From: Theodoxus fluviatilis
Taxonomy: Eukaryota; Mollusca; Gastropoda; Cycloneritida; Neritidae
Direction: 5' to 3'
Assembly: GCA_034096865.1 (NCBI GenBank)
Contig: JAWQFJ010017101.1
Coordinates: forward strand, 170,001 to 234,000
DNA: 64,000 nucleotides
Shown here: positions 31,934 to 43,162 of the stretch, piece after piece
Position numbering within the stretch: the first letter of the stretch is position 1
Layout of the letters: every line of letters begins with the position of its first letter
The notes under the pieces: model-generated
Told to the model about the DNA's origin: nothing
Database searches by the model: none
The model's input: only the letters and a program-made list of their open reading frames with translations
Program-made: the position numbers and the translations under genes

Positions 31934-32290
31934 AATGACCTGCCCACTGCCCACATAAGCATACCGTTTAGTTATCCTCAAACAGATTTTCTTTGTGACT
32001 CAGTAAGCTGGCTTTAGAAAGTCGATCTTTTTAGTACATTCAAACTTCAATTTGGTGTGTGGGAAAGTTTTATTTTGTGTTTTTAACCAAATCATACTAC
32101 TCCTTAATTTTGTTTGAATTTTGGGGCATGAGGATATTTCTAACATCATTTATGTTTAGAATGTGACACCCATGTCAACATAAGGGGCCATCTGCTGATG
32201 TCTTCACTACAATTCCGACAGCTTTAGGTGCCATCTGTTTTTTTTTTATCTGCAACATTAGACAATAAAGGTGATGTCAAGAAACAGTTT
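31934..32290 (+). repeat. Dispersed repeat family C, left part, plus unannotated flank
   Basis: From about 32040 to 32290 the sequence aligns with 45140-45410. Shared landmarks are ggggcatgagg, cacacccatgt/acacccatgt, acaattcc, and the gacaataaaggtgatg / gacagtaaaggtgatg stretch. The match stops at cagtttgttgca, where the 52-bp satellite begins, and resumes at about 34080. Confidence 0.65.
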
Positions 32291-32707
32291 GTTGCAAGTT
32301 TGTTGAGCATGTGGTAGAGCGTGGTTGCGCTGCCAAGCGGGAGTTGCAAGTTTGTTGAGCATGTGGTAGAGCGTGGTTGCGCTGCCAAGCGGGAGTTGCA
32401 AGTTTGTTGAGCATGTGGTAGAGCGTGGTTGCGCTGCCAAGCGGGAGTTGCAAGTTTGTTGAGCATGTGGTAGAGCGTGGTTGCGCTGCCAAGCGGGAGT
32501 TGCAAGTTTGTTGAGCATGTGGTAGAGCGTGGTTGCGCTGTCAAACGAGAGTTACAAGTTTGTTGAGCATGTGGTAGAGCGTGGTTGCTCTGCCAAGCGG
32601 GAGTTGCAAGTTTGTTGAGCATGTGGTAGAGCGTGGTTGCGCTGCCAAGCGGGAGTTGCAAGTTTGTTGAGCATGTGGTAGAGCGTGGTTGTGCTGCCAA
32701 GCGGGAG
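32291..32707. repeat. 52-bp satellite, about 8 copies
   Basis: The unit gttgcaagtttgttgagcat (then gtggtagagcgtggttgcgctgcc and aagcggga) repeats eight times with few substitutions, the sixth copy being the most changed. Open minus frames across it reflect the repeat, not a gene. It sits inside a family C repeat together with the solo LTR at 32781. Confidence 0.95.
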
Positions 32708-32780
32708 CTAAAAGGTGCTGTAACGTTGATGAGATGTGGAGGGGACAAGTCGGGCCAGATTATTTTTCTTTTTAAACTCC

Positions 32781-33287
32781 TGTTGCAAAGGTTTTGAAAG
32801 GTACTGGAATGTCATGGCGTCGTCGAGCTGCACACATTAGTCCCCTCGCCCATGCCGTTGCTTAGTTACGTGACGTAGGTCAGGCTAAAATTGTCTTGTC
32901 TGTGTCACGTGACGTCATTAAAAAGCTTCCAGATCGTGGAGTATGTTGCACTCGGTTCTAGAAGATTCTGGAATCTGTAGAAGGGTATAAAGCAGGGCAC
33001 GACGAGAGACGAGAGAGCGCACATTACAGAAGAGGTGAGAGCCAGAAGAAGATACCCAAGTGCGAAAAGTCTTCCATAATGAGTGATCGAGTCCTCAATG
33101 GCATTGTGCCTACAGTGAAGTTGTTATGGTAATGCTGATTACTGATTGTCATCGCTATGTATCGACCAGTGCGTGAATAAAATTTAATCGAAAACGACCG
33201 CCGTATTTCGTGAACTTCGACTTCTTTGCGCAAGCTAGGAGGACCCCCTTATTAACAGGACTTTATGAAAGGAGACAAGTCGCAACA
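32781..33287 (+). mobile_element. Solo LTR, copy 2 (507 bp), heat-shock-element promoter
   Basis: Starts TGTTGCAAAG and ends GTCGCAACA, flanked by CTCC on both sides (32777-32780 and 33288-33291). It is homologous to the minus-strand LTR at 13098-13602 over its length. U3 features: overlapping E-box CACGTG and CRE TGACGTCA (32906-32917); a canonical four-unit heat-shock element TTCnnGAAnnTTCnnGAA at 32956-32973; and a TATA box at 32986-32990, twelve bases downstream. AATAAA follows in gtgcgtgaataaaat near 33180. There is no internal region or partner LTR. Confidence 0.8.
32956..32990 (+). promoter_or_regulatory. Heat-shock element plus TATA box in solo LTR copy 2
   Basis: TTC TA GAA GA TTC TG GAA (32956-32973) matches the HSF trimer site with four alternating units, followed by gggtataaag. 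The order and spacing resemble animal heat-shock promoters. Activity is inferred, not shown. Confidence 0.7.
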
Positions 33288-34079
33288 CTCCTTTATTTCT
33301 TCCTTGCATGGCAGTGTAAAAGCAGTTACGACATGACCCGTGTCAACCATCGAGCCACGTGTGTCCACCCACTTCACCGGCCGTCCGTCTCTGAACTCCT
33401 GAGTCCTCAGAGCTTCTTCTCTCGCTCCAACTCCTGACTCCAGCATGTTTACCTCTCTTTATTTCCTCTGGCTCCTTCCTCCATTCTCAATGGTTGAGAC
33501 AGTCCCAGAAACTCATGCCATACAGGGATTCCTCTAACTTCCACAACCCTACACAAACAGGTGCTGGACAGACCTCCAGATGCTCCGAGTCAATTAGGCT
33601 GATTTAGAAACGGAAGAGCTTTAGATCACATGCATGTACTCCACCTCTGATTCAATCCTTATATGATTGTGGCTAGTCCTTGATGTAAGATATTATCTCT
33701 GTTTGTGTAAACAGGTACCCTCTTGGGGACAGCTACCACCTAGTCTGGCCCATTCAACCAGCGTCTTTTCTTCTGGAACTTCTCCCCCGGATATTTCTTG
33801 AGGAATTAAGACTTCTTCATATCTCGAGACGGATTGTCGGCATTCTTTGATATTTCTACACAAATTCGTATACAAAGCAATACAATTAAAACAACAACAA
33901 CAATAACAACAAATTAGAGTAGTGAACGAATGCGTACTATGGGATATACTTAAGAAAAGAATTTATCACTAAAATCACGCAATCGATGACTGTAATATCG
34001 GGAAGGATAGCACCATGTGAACGAGAGAGGTTAAATGGCTAACACTGTCTGTGCCACACCACAGCAAGAATATTTTCTG
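33288..34079. other. DNA between solo LTR 2 and family C right part
   Basis: Contains, in reverse, the repeat shared with 515-615 (at about 33440-33540). A 60-codon minus frame at 33693-33875 is not recognised. Nothing else supported. Confidence 0.4.
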
Positions 34080-34185
34080 CTTCTGGCCTAATGGTACCTG
34101 CCTTCAAGCAACTGGTGCAGTTTGCAAGAATCATGCCACTGTACGACATGCAAGAAAACTCGATGCAGCAGAAGGAAGCAAAAAG
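34080..34185 (+). repeat. Dispersed repeat family C, right part
   Basis: Aligns with 45410-45500: aactggtgcagtttgcaaga / atctggtgcagtttgcaatt, then acgacatgcaagaaaactcg / gtgacatgcatgaaaactct and atgcagcaga. It is the continuation of 32040-32290 after the satellite, the solo LTR and about 0.8 kb of other DNA were inserted. Confidence 0.65.
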
Positions 34186-35199
34186 AAGAATTTCTATTGT
34201 AAACAAACCTTAACTGCTTTTCTGCACTGTTCATTGCAGTATATACAACAATTAGGCGAAACATCCAACAAAATAATTGATTCAAAGGAGACGGTCGAGA
34301 TTTATAACAAAACAAGCACTGGCCGGCTGTGCGAGTGCTACTGGAGCACAGAGACCACAGCATTCCAGCTGACGAGGTATCGGTGCAGCATGCTGTGTAG
34401 CAGAATGCCGGTGCAGCACAGGCTGTATGTGATTCTGCTATCGTAGCAAAGCACACACTATATAATTGTTGTTCATGCAGCTCCATAAAAGAGGTCACGA
34501 TAAACTTTAGCTTTCCTTAAAAGATGTGAGAGATTTACCAGGTTGCCAAGGTCTTTGGTGTCGGAGTGAGTTGTCTTAGTAATTTGTATTATCGATGATG
34601 TTGCCTAATGTAGAAGCCTGACATGACGTATTAAATCTGTCACGGAACAGCAACATATTCTTAATGTAAATAGATGTTTTTCCATTCCACAAGATTTGTC
34701 AAGATTTCCACAAAATATGGAAGGCTTTACTATTCCGCTATCGACATATATATGAGAGTTCCTTTTTTTTTTATTTCGGTGGGGTTTAATATATTAATTA
34801 CACTGTGAAAAGTGCGGTGGTCACTGGCCCTAGGCCTGTGGAACCCGCAGTCATCTCGCGACCTGGATGAGGCAAGGACACAGAAGGCATTGCCTCGGAG
34901 GATAGCCATCCCAATTCGCTGTTTGAGCCACATGGTCTCCCGTGGCTCGCCCGTCTCCCCCTTCAGTCTACGTCCAATTTCCTCGATGGTCTTCAGTGTT
35001 GAAGGACCAAAGACTCCGGCGGTGGTCTCAAAGGCGAGGGGAGTTCTGTCCCCTGTAGACAAGGCCAATAACTCAAAATTGCTCTAACGATGAGTTTCAG
35101 AAACAACAAGTAGCTTTAGCATAGACATCCATAGGAACTCGTCTTTAACAAGATTTTTCCCCAACTGACTGTCTAACATTGAGTATCAACACTCTCAAG
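34186..35199. other. 5' flank of torsin B
   Basis: No gene or clear promoter recognised. The 20 bases before the start codon resemble those before the exon-1 pseudogene at 27997 (atcaacactctcaag against ccaacactcccaaa). Confidence 0.4.
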
Positions 35200-36339
35200 A
35201 TGCTTATGAGAAAAATTGTTTTAGTGTTGTTGGTTCTAAACGCCTTTGTCGACCGAGACGTGGAGGCGTTTGAACCAATTTCAGGCGTTGCAGCAGCAAT
35301 GGCTGGATTAACTTCCATGATGTACGGCGCCTACTCGTTCTTTAAGTGTCGTCGTTATGAATGTTGCTCGCACCGTTGGATTATCAACAACTCGACGGGT
35401 AAGATAAATAACGGTTTTTCAAAAAGATGTAGTATAGGTGTCGTCGTCGTCATCGTCCTCCTCCTCCTCCTCCTCCTCCTCCTCCTCCTCCTCCTCCTCC
35501 TCCTCCTCCTCCTCCTCTTCCTTTTCCTGCTCCTGCTCCTCCTCCTCCTGCTCCTCCTCCTCCTCTTGCTCCTCCTCCTCCTGCTCCTCCTCCTCCTGCT
35601 CCTCCTCCTCCTGCTCTTCCTCCTCCTGCTCTTGCTGCTCTTGCTCCTGCTCCTCCTCCTCCTCCTGCTCCTGCTCCTCCTCCTCGCATCAAATGTATTG
35701 ATCACCGTCACAGCAGCTGTCACCCTTTGAACTTGTGCACATATTTTGAGCAGAGATTATTACCCAGTTTTGTACATTCAAGCAGCCAAGTAAGTGTTAC
35801 ATCATTTCTGGGTTCAGAAGAAATAAGGAAGCGAGGAGAATCTGTATTGTAGACAATAATGTCCCACTTGTTAAAACTGTGAGATGGAGAATGTCTTGGT
35901 TTCAGTTTACAGAAAACGGGGGATGTAAATTGTAATGATAGATTTTCACATCAAGAGGCAAGATAGAGCAGTTCAGTTGAAAGAAGATCATTTTGACCAA
36001 CATGTCATTCAATTCACAGAGACATAACTAAAACTGAAAATATGAAGCTTTTTTATTTTTAGATTGTTGTGATCAAGATGTTTGTTTTCTTAATTGTTTT
36101 ACTTCTACATACCAATTACTTGAATTAGTTTGAGCACAATCACCTTCTTACATGCTGATGATGAGAAAGTATAAATTTACACATAAAAAAAAGAAAAAGC
36201 AAGCTTATAAAATATATCAAATAGAATTTGCTGCTAATAACTCTCTCTAGTACTGTTTAAACACATAACATGAAAATACCTCAAACCTTGATCTGATACT
36301 TAAGGCACACATACACACACAAAGTTGTGGTTATGATAA

Positions 36340-36425
<86 letters not shown>

Positions 36426-36498
36426 CTGCACATAGGCCTGACATTTTTGTGTGTGCAAAGGAGGCCAGTTTGAAAAACTGTGTGTGTGTGTGTGTGTT

Positions 36499-36590
<92 letters not shown>

Positions 36591-36872
36591 GTGTTATAAG
36601 AAGTGCCACATGTACAGTAGATTTCATCTCACCATTATCAAATTTATCTGTTAATGAAGCCACCCTTTTTTCAGGTTACTGTTACCATAACACTTTATAT
36701 TTCACTTCAGCCTTGTGCTACTGTTTCAATCTGAGAGAGAATTTGTTGCAGCATGTTTGTTACAAATAGAAATCAGCAATCAAAAGTTTGGCAGAGATTG
36801 TAATGAAGCCAGAATTGGAGACAGATGGGGGCAAAATTAGGGTGCTTCTGCTGCTACTGCCATTGCTTCAGC

Positions 36873-36904
<32 letters not shown>

Positions 36905-39118
36905 TTGCTATTTCTTTTCATCCCTCAGGCCTCAAGCACGACCTGCAGCAGAAGCTCTACGGGCAACATCTTGTGATCAATGCAGTGTATGGCCATATCA
37001 AAGGTCACGTGACCCCAGGCCAGCAACCCCTCAAGGCTCTGGTCCTTTCCTTCCATGGCTGGATGGGGACTGGCAAGAATTATGTGGCCAAGATCATAGC
37101 AGAGAACCTCTACAAGGAAGGCATGAAGAGTGAATTTGTCCACCTCATCAGTGCTACTAAAGAATTCCCACATCCTGAAAGAACAGAAGAGTATAAAGTA
37201 AGCTCATGGCAAGAGTTTTTTTTGGTACACTGATGTGAAATCATCTCTTTGATTTGAATTATTTTCTTGTTTGTAGGTAATTTGTATCTGTCCATTTTCA
37301 TCAAAGCTTACACAGTTTTCTGCATTGTTAATGTTAGCTGGTCTAGTGGTTTAACCCTTTTCTGCCTGGGATTGCCAACTCAAAAATACAAAAACTTGGG
37401 TGGTTTTAGATAAATGTCAATAACTCTTTTCTTTGAGCTTGAACCATCATGAAAATTTAGGATGCAACAGATAAATGATTATTGCTTCCATCTATGGTGT
37501 TTACAGGGTGCGGCGAAATTAGTGTTACATAACTTTGGTGCTCTACACAACAGTGATTTGCACATGATGATTGTGCAAGCCTGTGCCCCTGCACAGGTAC
37601 AGGACCCAGCCGCAGTTTAAAGCCAAAACTGAGAATCAGCTGCAGCACAGTTGCCATGCATTAGGTGAAATGTGAACTTGTTGCTGAGCGCCTTCGCGTG
37701 GGTGAGTTGACAGCCCAGATCTCTGCAGCTCTACATATTAGCAGAATGCAGATCAAGCGAGTCAGGGACATGCTGGCAGAGCATGGCAATGTTGAGCGGA
37801 AGGCAGGACAAGGAAGGAAGTGGGAGAAGAGAACAGAAGAGGTGGTGGCGGCTGTGAAGGCTTTGGTTGAACTCCATCCCCGGCAGTCCATCAGGAAGCT
37901 GGCGAAGCAGTTTGGCATGCATGAGCACACCATGTGTCACATGATCAGAGATGACCTGCACATGAAGTCGAGGGCAGTGGTCACCAAGAGCAGGATCACA
38001 GAGGCACAGAAGATCACGAGAGTAGACCATGCCAGGAAGATTATGAACTGGATGAAGAAGCCAGAAAATGCCAAGAAAATGCAACAGCTGCTGGTGAAGG
38101 AACTCGGCAGCTTCTGGCCCAAGGACATGTGACCGCCATCATCTCCGGACCTCAGCCCGCTCGACTATTCCATATGGGAGTGCTTCATGTGGAGTCCGAG
38201 GCCTGTGCAAGTGGCCACTCGAACGTGAAAAGCCTGTGAGCAGCAGTCATGACGCAGTGGGCGGCTTTATCCGAAGACTACATGTCCAAGCTGTGTGCGG
38301 CTCCTTCTGGAAGCGCCTGGAGGCAGTTGTGAAGGCTGGTAGTGACTACATTGAATAAACTGCTGCTTGCTTGTGTGAACTGTTGTATGTTGTTGAACAA
38401 TACGTTTAATGTGTGTGAACTCGGAGAAATTCATTATTTTTTAATTTCATACTCATGCCTAACAGTAACAGTAATTTCGCGCCACCCTGTATGTTTTTGT
38501 GCTGGTGGGTGCTTGGCCTAAATGAAAATACTTGTTGCCCATCAGACAAGAGTTAAGATTAATACTAATGATAGGCTAATTTCATTTATGGCTGCTGTGC
38601 TGTCATGACTGGAGGTGAAGGTATTTATACTTTGTTAAAACTCTGTGATGTGTACATGTATTCAACAGAGCTTGCATGCTTGTGGATGTGCATGGAATGC
38701 ATAAGAGTACGGCATCACTGCAATTTTGTTTCCCTACATCTCACATCACATCCTGTTCACTGGTCCTCTTTGCTGGTTGTATCTGGGTCCAAACTGCCCC
38801 CAGACATCTTTGTTTGTATATTTGAGATTGCATATGCACCTCAGTTAATACTCTCCAATAAGTTGTAACATCTTTGAGACTGCATGCGTATTTGAGATTG
38901 CATATGTGGCTTGTTTAGTATTCCCCAGTTAGTTAACTTAAGATTTTTCTGGTTATGCAGCCCTTTGCCTTTTAAAAAGGATTAAGTGGAGAAAAGGACC
39001 CAACTCGTGTAAATGAAGCAGGTGCCTTTAAAGCAAACAAACAAACACATGCCCGCACACACACGCATGCACACAGGTGCAGGTGTGCCCACAGGTGCAC
39101 ACATGCATGCGCATGCAT

Positions 39119-39164
<46 letters not shown>

Positions 39165-39494
39165 ACACACACATCATTTTGTTTCTGTTGGTATATATGC
39201 ATGATCTGGGAGGTGTTGATTTCTACAAGTGCTTGGATACTTACTGTCCTTCATCAGAATGGTTTTCATGCATTTCTCTTTTTCTGTTTCAGGACAGAAT
39301 TCGAAAACTGATTGAGTCTAGTGTGGAGAAATGTCCCCAGTCTCTCTTCATATTTGACGAGATGGAGAAAGTACCCGGAGGCCTGATTGACACAATCAGA
39401 CCCTACTTGCAGCCCTATGACATCTTGGATGGGGTGGACTACAGGAGAGCCATCTTCTTGTTCCTGGGGTTGGTGGCATATTTTATGAAAAATA

Positions 39495-39582
<88 letters not shown>

Positions 39583-39789
39583 TGTGTGTGTGTGTCTGTG
39601 TGTGTGTGTGTGTGTCCATCTGTGTATCTGTCTGCCTGTGTGTTTCTTCATGTCAGAATATCTGTCTGTGAGTCTGTGTGTTTATCCCATTATCTTTTCT
39701 TTACTGCTGTTTACTTTTTTTGTTGGGACTGTGTCTGTCTGTCTGTGTGTCTATCAGTGTCCATGTCTGCCTGCCTCCTTGCCTCTCTG

Positions 39790-39849
<60 letters not shown>

Positions 39850-40118
39850 TGTGTCTGTCCATCCAACTGTCCATCCATTCATCCATCCATCTGTCCATCC
39901 ATCTGTCTGTTTGTCCATCCATCTGTCCATTAATCCATCCATCCGTCTGTGTGTGTGTGTGTGTGTGTGTCTATGTGTGTGTGTCTGTGTGTGTGTCTGT
40001 GTGTGTGTGTCTGTGTGTGTGTCTCTGTGTGTGTGTGTGTGTGTCTGTGTGTGTGTGTGTCTATGTGTGTGTGTCTGTGTGTGTGTGTGTGTGTCTATGT
40101 GTGTGTGTCTGTGTGTGT

Positions 40119-40175
<57 letters not shown>

Positions 40176-40182
40176 TATGTGT

Positions 40183-40247
<65 letters not shown>

Positions 40248-42518
40248 TGTGTGTGTCTATGTGTGTGTGTGTGTGTTTGTCTATGTGTGTGTGTGTGTGT
40301 GTGTGTCTATGTGTGTGTCTATGTGTGTGTGTGTCTATGTGTGTGTCTGTGTGTGTGTCTGTGTGTGTTCCTGTGGTTGGTGGCATTGCTCTCAGGAATC
40401 CATTTGATTTGTATGTATGTATGTATGTATGTATGTATGTATGTATGTATGTATGTATGTATGTATTTTGGCTCTTATATAGCGCCAATCTCACACCCAA
40501 AGGCATGCTCAAGGCGCTCAACACGTTAACCCTTTGAATAAAAGAGTTTTTAGCTGTGACTTGAAAGTCTGTATTGAAGGAGATTTCCTCAGTCTGTCTG
40601 GGATATCGTTCCAGAGTTTTGGTCCAGCATACAAGAATGCTCTCTCCCCAGATCTCTTGGTGTTGTAGCGTGGCACATGGAGTAATGACTGCGCCGAAGA
40701 TCTGAGATCCCTCACAGGCTTATAAGTCTTGAGGACCTCAACCAGATACAGCAGGGCCAAACCATTGCCGCACTTGAACACATGACACAGTGTTTTGAAC
40801 ACAATACGTTGGTGTACAGGCAGCCAGTGTAGCTCTCGAAGGATGGGTGTTATGTGAGAACGACTAGGTGGACGTTTCACTATATGCGCTGCGGTGTTCT
40901 GCACCTGTTGAAGTCTTCGGAGATATTCTTGGGTTTCACCTAGCAGAAGGCTATTGCAGTAATCAAGATTAGACATCACCAACATCAATACAAGAGTTGT
41001 GGCCGATTTTTCATTGTCTGATACTTGAGATACGTCGGAGCTGCCAGCTGCCAATTTGTGTCCTTTTCATTGAAAATGTGCATAATAATTATGGGAGGAA
41101 AAAAGCTGAGCAACATTCCCTAGAAAGAGGATTGCTGTTATACTTTTCATCCACATAGTTTGTCTTCTCTTTAAGTTCTTGAACCTTTGTCTGGTAAAAA
41201 AATACACACAACCCTGTAATGCCTTGTGTATCAAAACATATTTGTGCTGTACTGTATGTTGTTGAGTAAATAGTTTAGTTTAACATACAGAGCCGAAACC
41301 CTGTGTGGGACACAGAAAAAAAAGTAAGACCACAAGTGGGGACTGAACCCACAACCGTTCGGTTAGCGCCCGAAATGCTCTACCAGCTGAGCTACCATGA
41401 TCTGTGTTGTCTTCTCCTGTCTACACTGCCCTGTATCAGCGGCTTCTGTTACGGCCTTACATGCCCAGATGACCCAAATTCCAATTTAGTTTTCATAGTC
41501 TTTCCCAGCTGTCATAGGTCTTTCCCAGCTGCCATAGGTCTTTCCCAGCTGCCATAGGTCTTTCCCAGCTGCCATAGGTCTTTCCCTAGTCCCCTAGTCT
41601 ATCCTGAGAGTAATGAGAGAAAAGTTTAACATACACATGTATGTCTTCTTGTCCTATCTCTATATGTTTCCATCTATCCCAGTGTTTAAAACTCGTGTCT
41701 CTGTGCTGTCCCAAATGTCACATGGCTCTTGTGCCTAGATGTGTGTCTCCTCTATCGTGTTTGTCCTGACTTACCACAGCAACATTGGAGGGGACGAGAT
41801 TGCTCGATACGCACTGAAACACTGGAGAGAGGAAAAGAACCGAGAGGACATCCGACTCTCTGACATGGAAGGTCTGATGGAGCACTCTTCTTTGGTTGAG
41901 AAAGGTAAGTGTTGCCCCCCCCCCCCCCCCCCCCCCCCTTTCTTTTCCCTAATGTTTTATTCTGTATCAATAATTAATTTTATGATTATTTAAATTTGAC
42001 TTTTGTTAAAGAGTTGTCGTTGTTCACTAAGGGTAGGCTATATTGGGCATATTTTTTGCAGTACTCAATTTTCCAAAGTATGCTTCTTACATGTGTTTAG
42101 AACAGTAGAAGGTGTGTCTGTTTGTTTTTGTGTTTGTGTGTGTATGTGTTTGTGTGTATGCGTGTGTGTGTGTGTGTTTGTGTATAAATATGTGTGTGTC
42201 TGTGTGTGTGTATGTTTGTGTACGTGTATGTGTGTATCTGTATGTGTTTGTGTGTGTGTGTGTGTGCATGTGTGTATATGTGTGTGTTTGTGTGTGTGTG
42301 TGTGTGTGTGTTTGTGTGTGTGTTTGTGTGTTTGTGTGTGTGTTTGTGTGTATGTGTCTGTATGTGTGTTTGTGTATATATATGTGTGTGTGTATGTTTG
42401 TGTGTGTGTGTTTGTATCTGTATGTGTGTTTGTGTGTGTGTGTGTGCGTGTGTGTATATGTGTGTGTGTGTGTTTGTGTGTGTATACATGTGTGTGTGTG
42501 TGTGTGTGTGTATATGTT

Positions 42519-42552
<34 letters not shown>

Positions 42553-42597
42553 CATGTATATATGTATGTATGTTTGTGTGTGTATGTGTGTTTGTAT

Positions 42598-42639
<42 letters not shown>

Positions 42640-42668
42640 GTTTGTGTGTGTGTTTGTGTGTGTATGTT

Positions 42669-42704
<36 letters not shown>

Positions 42705-43162
42705 CATGTATATATGTATGTGTGGGAGTGGAAGTTGTATGTGTGTCAGAAGGCTTACACACAACCAAAGCATTAACAAGAATCTACTGTTTGATTTGCA
42801 CAGTTTTTGGTTGATGTTACATTGTGAAAAATTGTCATATCATAACCACAGCATTGCTAAATAATGTTGCTTCTCTACTATTTTCAGGAGGTTTATCCAA
42901 CAGTGAACTGATCTTGAACCAGCTGCTGACAGCCTCCATCCCTTTCCTGCCTCTCAACACAACCCATGTTCGCCAGTGCATCAAGGACACTTTAATACGG
43001 AAACACCTTTTCAAGAAAGGCGCAATTCCTGAAACTTTAGTTGACAAAGTCATGGCTAACCTGCACTTTCAGCCTGAAAGTGAAAAAGAAAAGGTTTTTT
43101 CCTCCAGTGGATGCAAGCGTGTTGCTGAGAAAGTAGACTTTGTAGTATACAGTGACTACTGA
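35200..43162 (+). CDS. TOR1: Torsin B: torsin-family AAA+ ATPase, five exons
   Basis: Exons read at 35200-35398, 36929-37197, 39293-39468, 41780-41904 and 42888-43162, all in phase, giving 347 codons and a TGA stop. Exon 1 has a signal peptide and an EPIS motif, as in animal torsin-1, then CRRYECC and a WIINN end. Exon 2 has Walker A GWMGTGKN (about residues 110-117), exon 3 Walker B LFIFDE (about 174-179), and exon 5 the GCK motif near residue 331. Exon lengths of exons 2 and 3 (269 and 176 nt) equal those of torsin A. There is no equivalent of torsin A's 51-nt exon. Likely role: luminal ER/nuclear-envelope ATPase. About 145 nt of exon 3 is identical to torsin A, while exons 2, 4 and 5 are clearly diverged. 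Introns carry a mariner/Tc1 remnant, a LINE end, a tRNA-like SINE head and very long GT tracts. Confidence 0.92.
35441..35692. repeat. CTC/TGC-type trinucleotide repeat, intron 1 of torsin B
   Basis: About 250 bp of CTC units with interspersed TGC. Every frame on both strands is open and low-complexity (poly-Leu, poly-Ser, Arg-rich). A related shorter TCG/TCC tract (28260-28400) follows the exon-1 pseudogene, which supports duplication of the intron start too. Confidence 0.95.
36341..36592. repeat. (GA)n then (GT)n microsatellites
   Basis: About 84 bp of pure GA (36341-36424), a 55-bp unique spacer, then about 110 bp of GT (36479-36592). Intron 1 of torsin B. Confidence 0.98.
37504..38489 (+). 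mobile_element. Internally deleted mariner/Tc1-type transposon
   Basis: Terminal inverted repeats start CAGGGTGCGGCGAAATTA on the left; the right end is the reverse complement of CAGGGTGGCGCGAAATTA. TA flanks both ends (37502-37503 and 38490-38491). Inside, 37665-38132 encodes a helix-turn-helix region ([17 protein letters not shown], then a second HTH with [19 protein letters not shown]) of a mariner-type transposase. After a TGA at 38130-38132 the same frame reads [15 protein letters not shown], the block holding the third catalytic Asp. The stretch with the first two catalytic Asp residues is missing, so it is non-autonomous. Intron 2 of torsin B. Confidence 0.88.
39496..40370. repeat. GT-rich and CCAT-rich microsatellites, intron 3 of torsin B
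   Basis: Long GT runs with TC interruptions at 39496-39616, 39792-39855 and 39947-40370, and a tccatccatc tract at about 39857-39945. The same order of motifs occurs in intron 3 of torsin A (6877-7420), so the arrangement is shared by descent or conversion. The long Cys/Val and Thr/His frames here are artefacts. Confidence 0.95.
40411..41054 (-). pseudogene. 5'-truncated CR1/L2-like LINE, C-terminal ORF2 and 3' tail
   Basis: On the minus strand 41054-40518 encodes the C-terminal part of a CR1/L2-type ORF2: [53 protein letters not shown] and [10 protein letters not shown], then a stop. The 3' UTR contains gcgctatataag, frequent at such LINE ends, and the element finishes in a (CATA)n tail (40411-40466). 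Intron 3 of torsin B, antisense to the gene. Confidence 0.85.
41328..41402 (-). repeat. tRNA-like cloverleaf, probably SINE head
   Basis: The minus strand folds as a tRNA: acceptor GATCATG pairs with the 3' end allowing wobble; A box TAGCTCAGCTGGTAGAGC; anticodon stem TTCGG/CCGAA; T arm GTGGG-TTCAGTC-CCCAC. The anticodon loop GCGCTAA lacks U33, and no long variable arm goes with the apparent GCT (Ser) anticodon, so a functional tRNA is unlikely. A tail with an A-rich stretch follows toward lower coordinates (to about 41290). Intron 3 of torsin B. Confidence 0.65.
41505..41586. repeat. 20-bp tandem repeat, four copies
   Basis: The unit tctttcccagctgccatagg is repeated about four times, with one variant in the first copy, just upstream of torsin B exon 4. 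Confidence 0.9.
42110..42725. repeat. GT/TATG-rich low-complexity tract, last intron of torsin B
   Basis: About 600 bp of GT dinucleotides interrupted by TT and TATG. All long frames here are low-complexity and rejected. A pure C run of about 23 bases lies at 41917-41939. Confidence 0.95.

Noticed and set aside
32224..32748. Minus frame with repeated LYHMLNKLATPAWQ
   Set aside because: Product of the 52-bp satellite.
35355..35730. Poly-Leu, poly-Ser and Arg-rich frames
   Set aside because: CTC trinucleotide repeat in intron 1 of torsin B; only the part up to 35398 is coding.
39077..40537. A 486-codon plus frame that includes torsin exon 3 and long CVCV stretches
   Set aside because: Exon 3 (39293-39468) is real, but the remainder is intron microsatellite; the donor at 39469 and homology end the coding part.
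41328..41402. Functional tRNA gene
   Set aside because: The cloverleaf is good, but the anticodon loop lacks U33, and a Ser-type anticodon would need a long variable arm; a SINE head or tRNA pseudogene is more likely.
42003..42864. 200-250 codon frames of VCVCVCV and HTHTHT
   Set aside because: GT-rich low-complexity intron.
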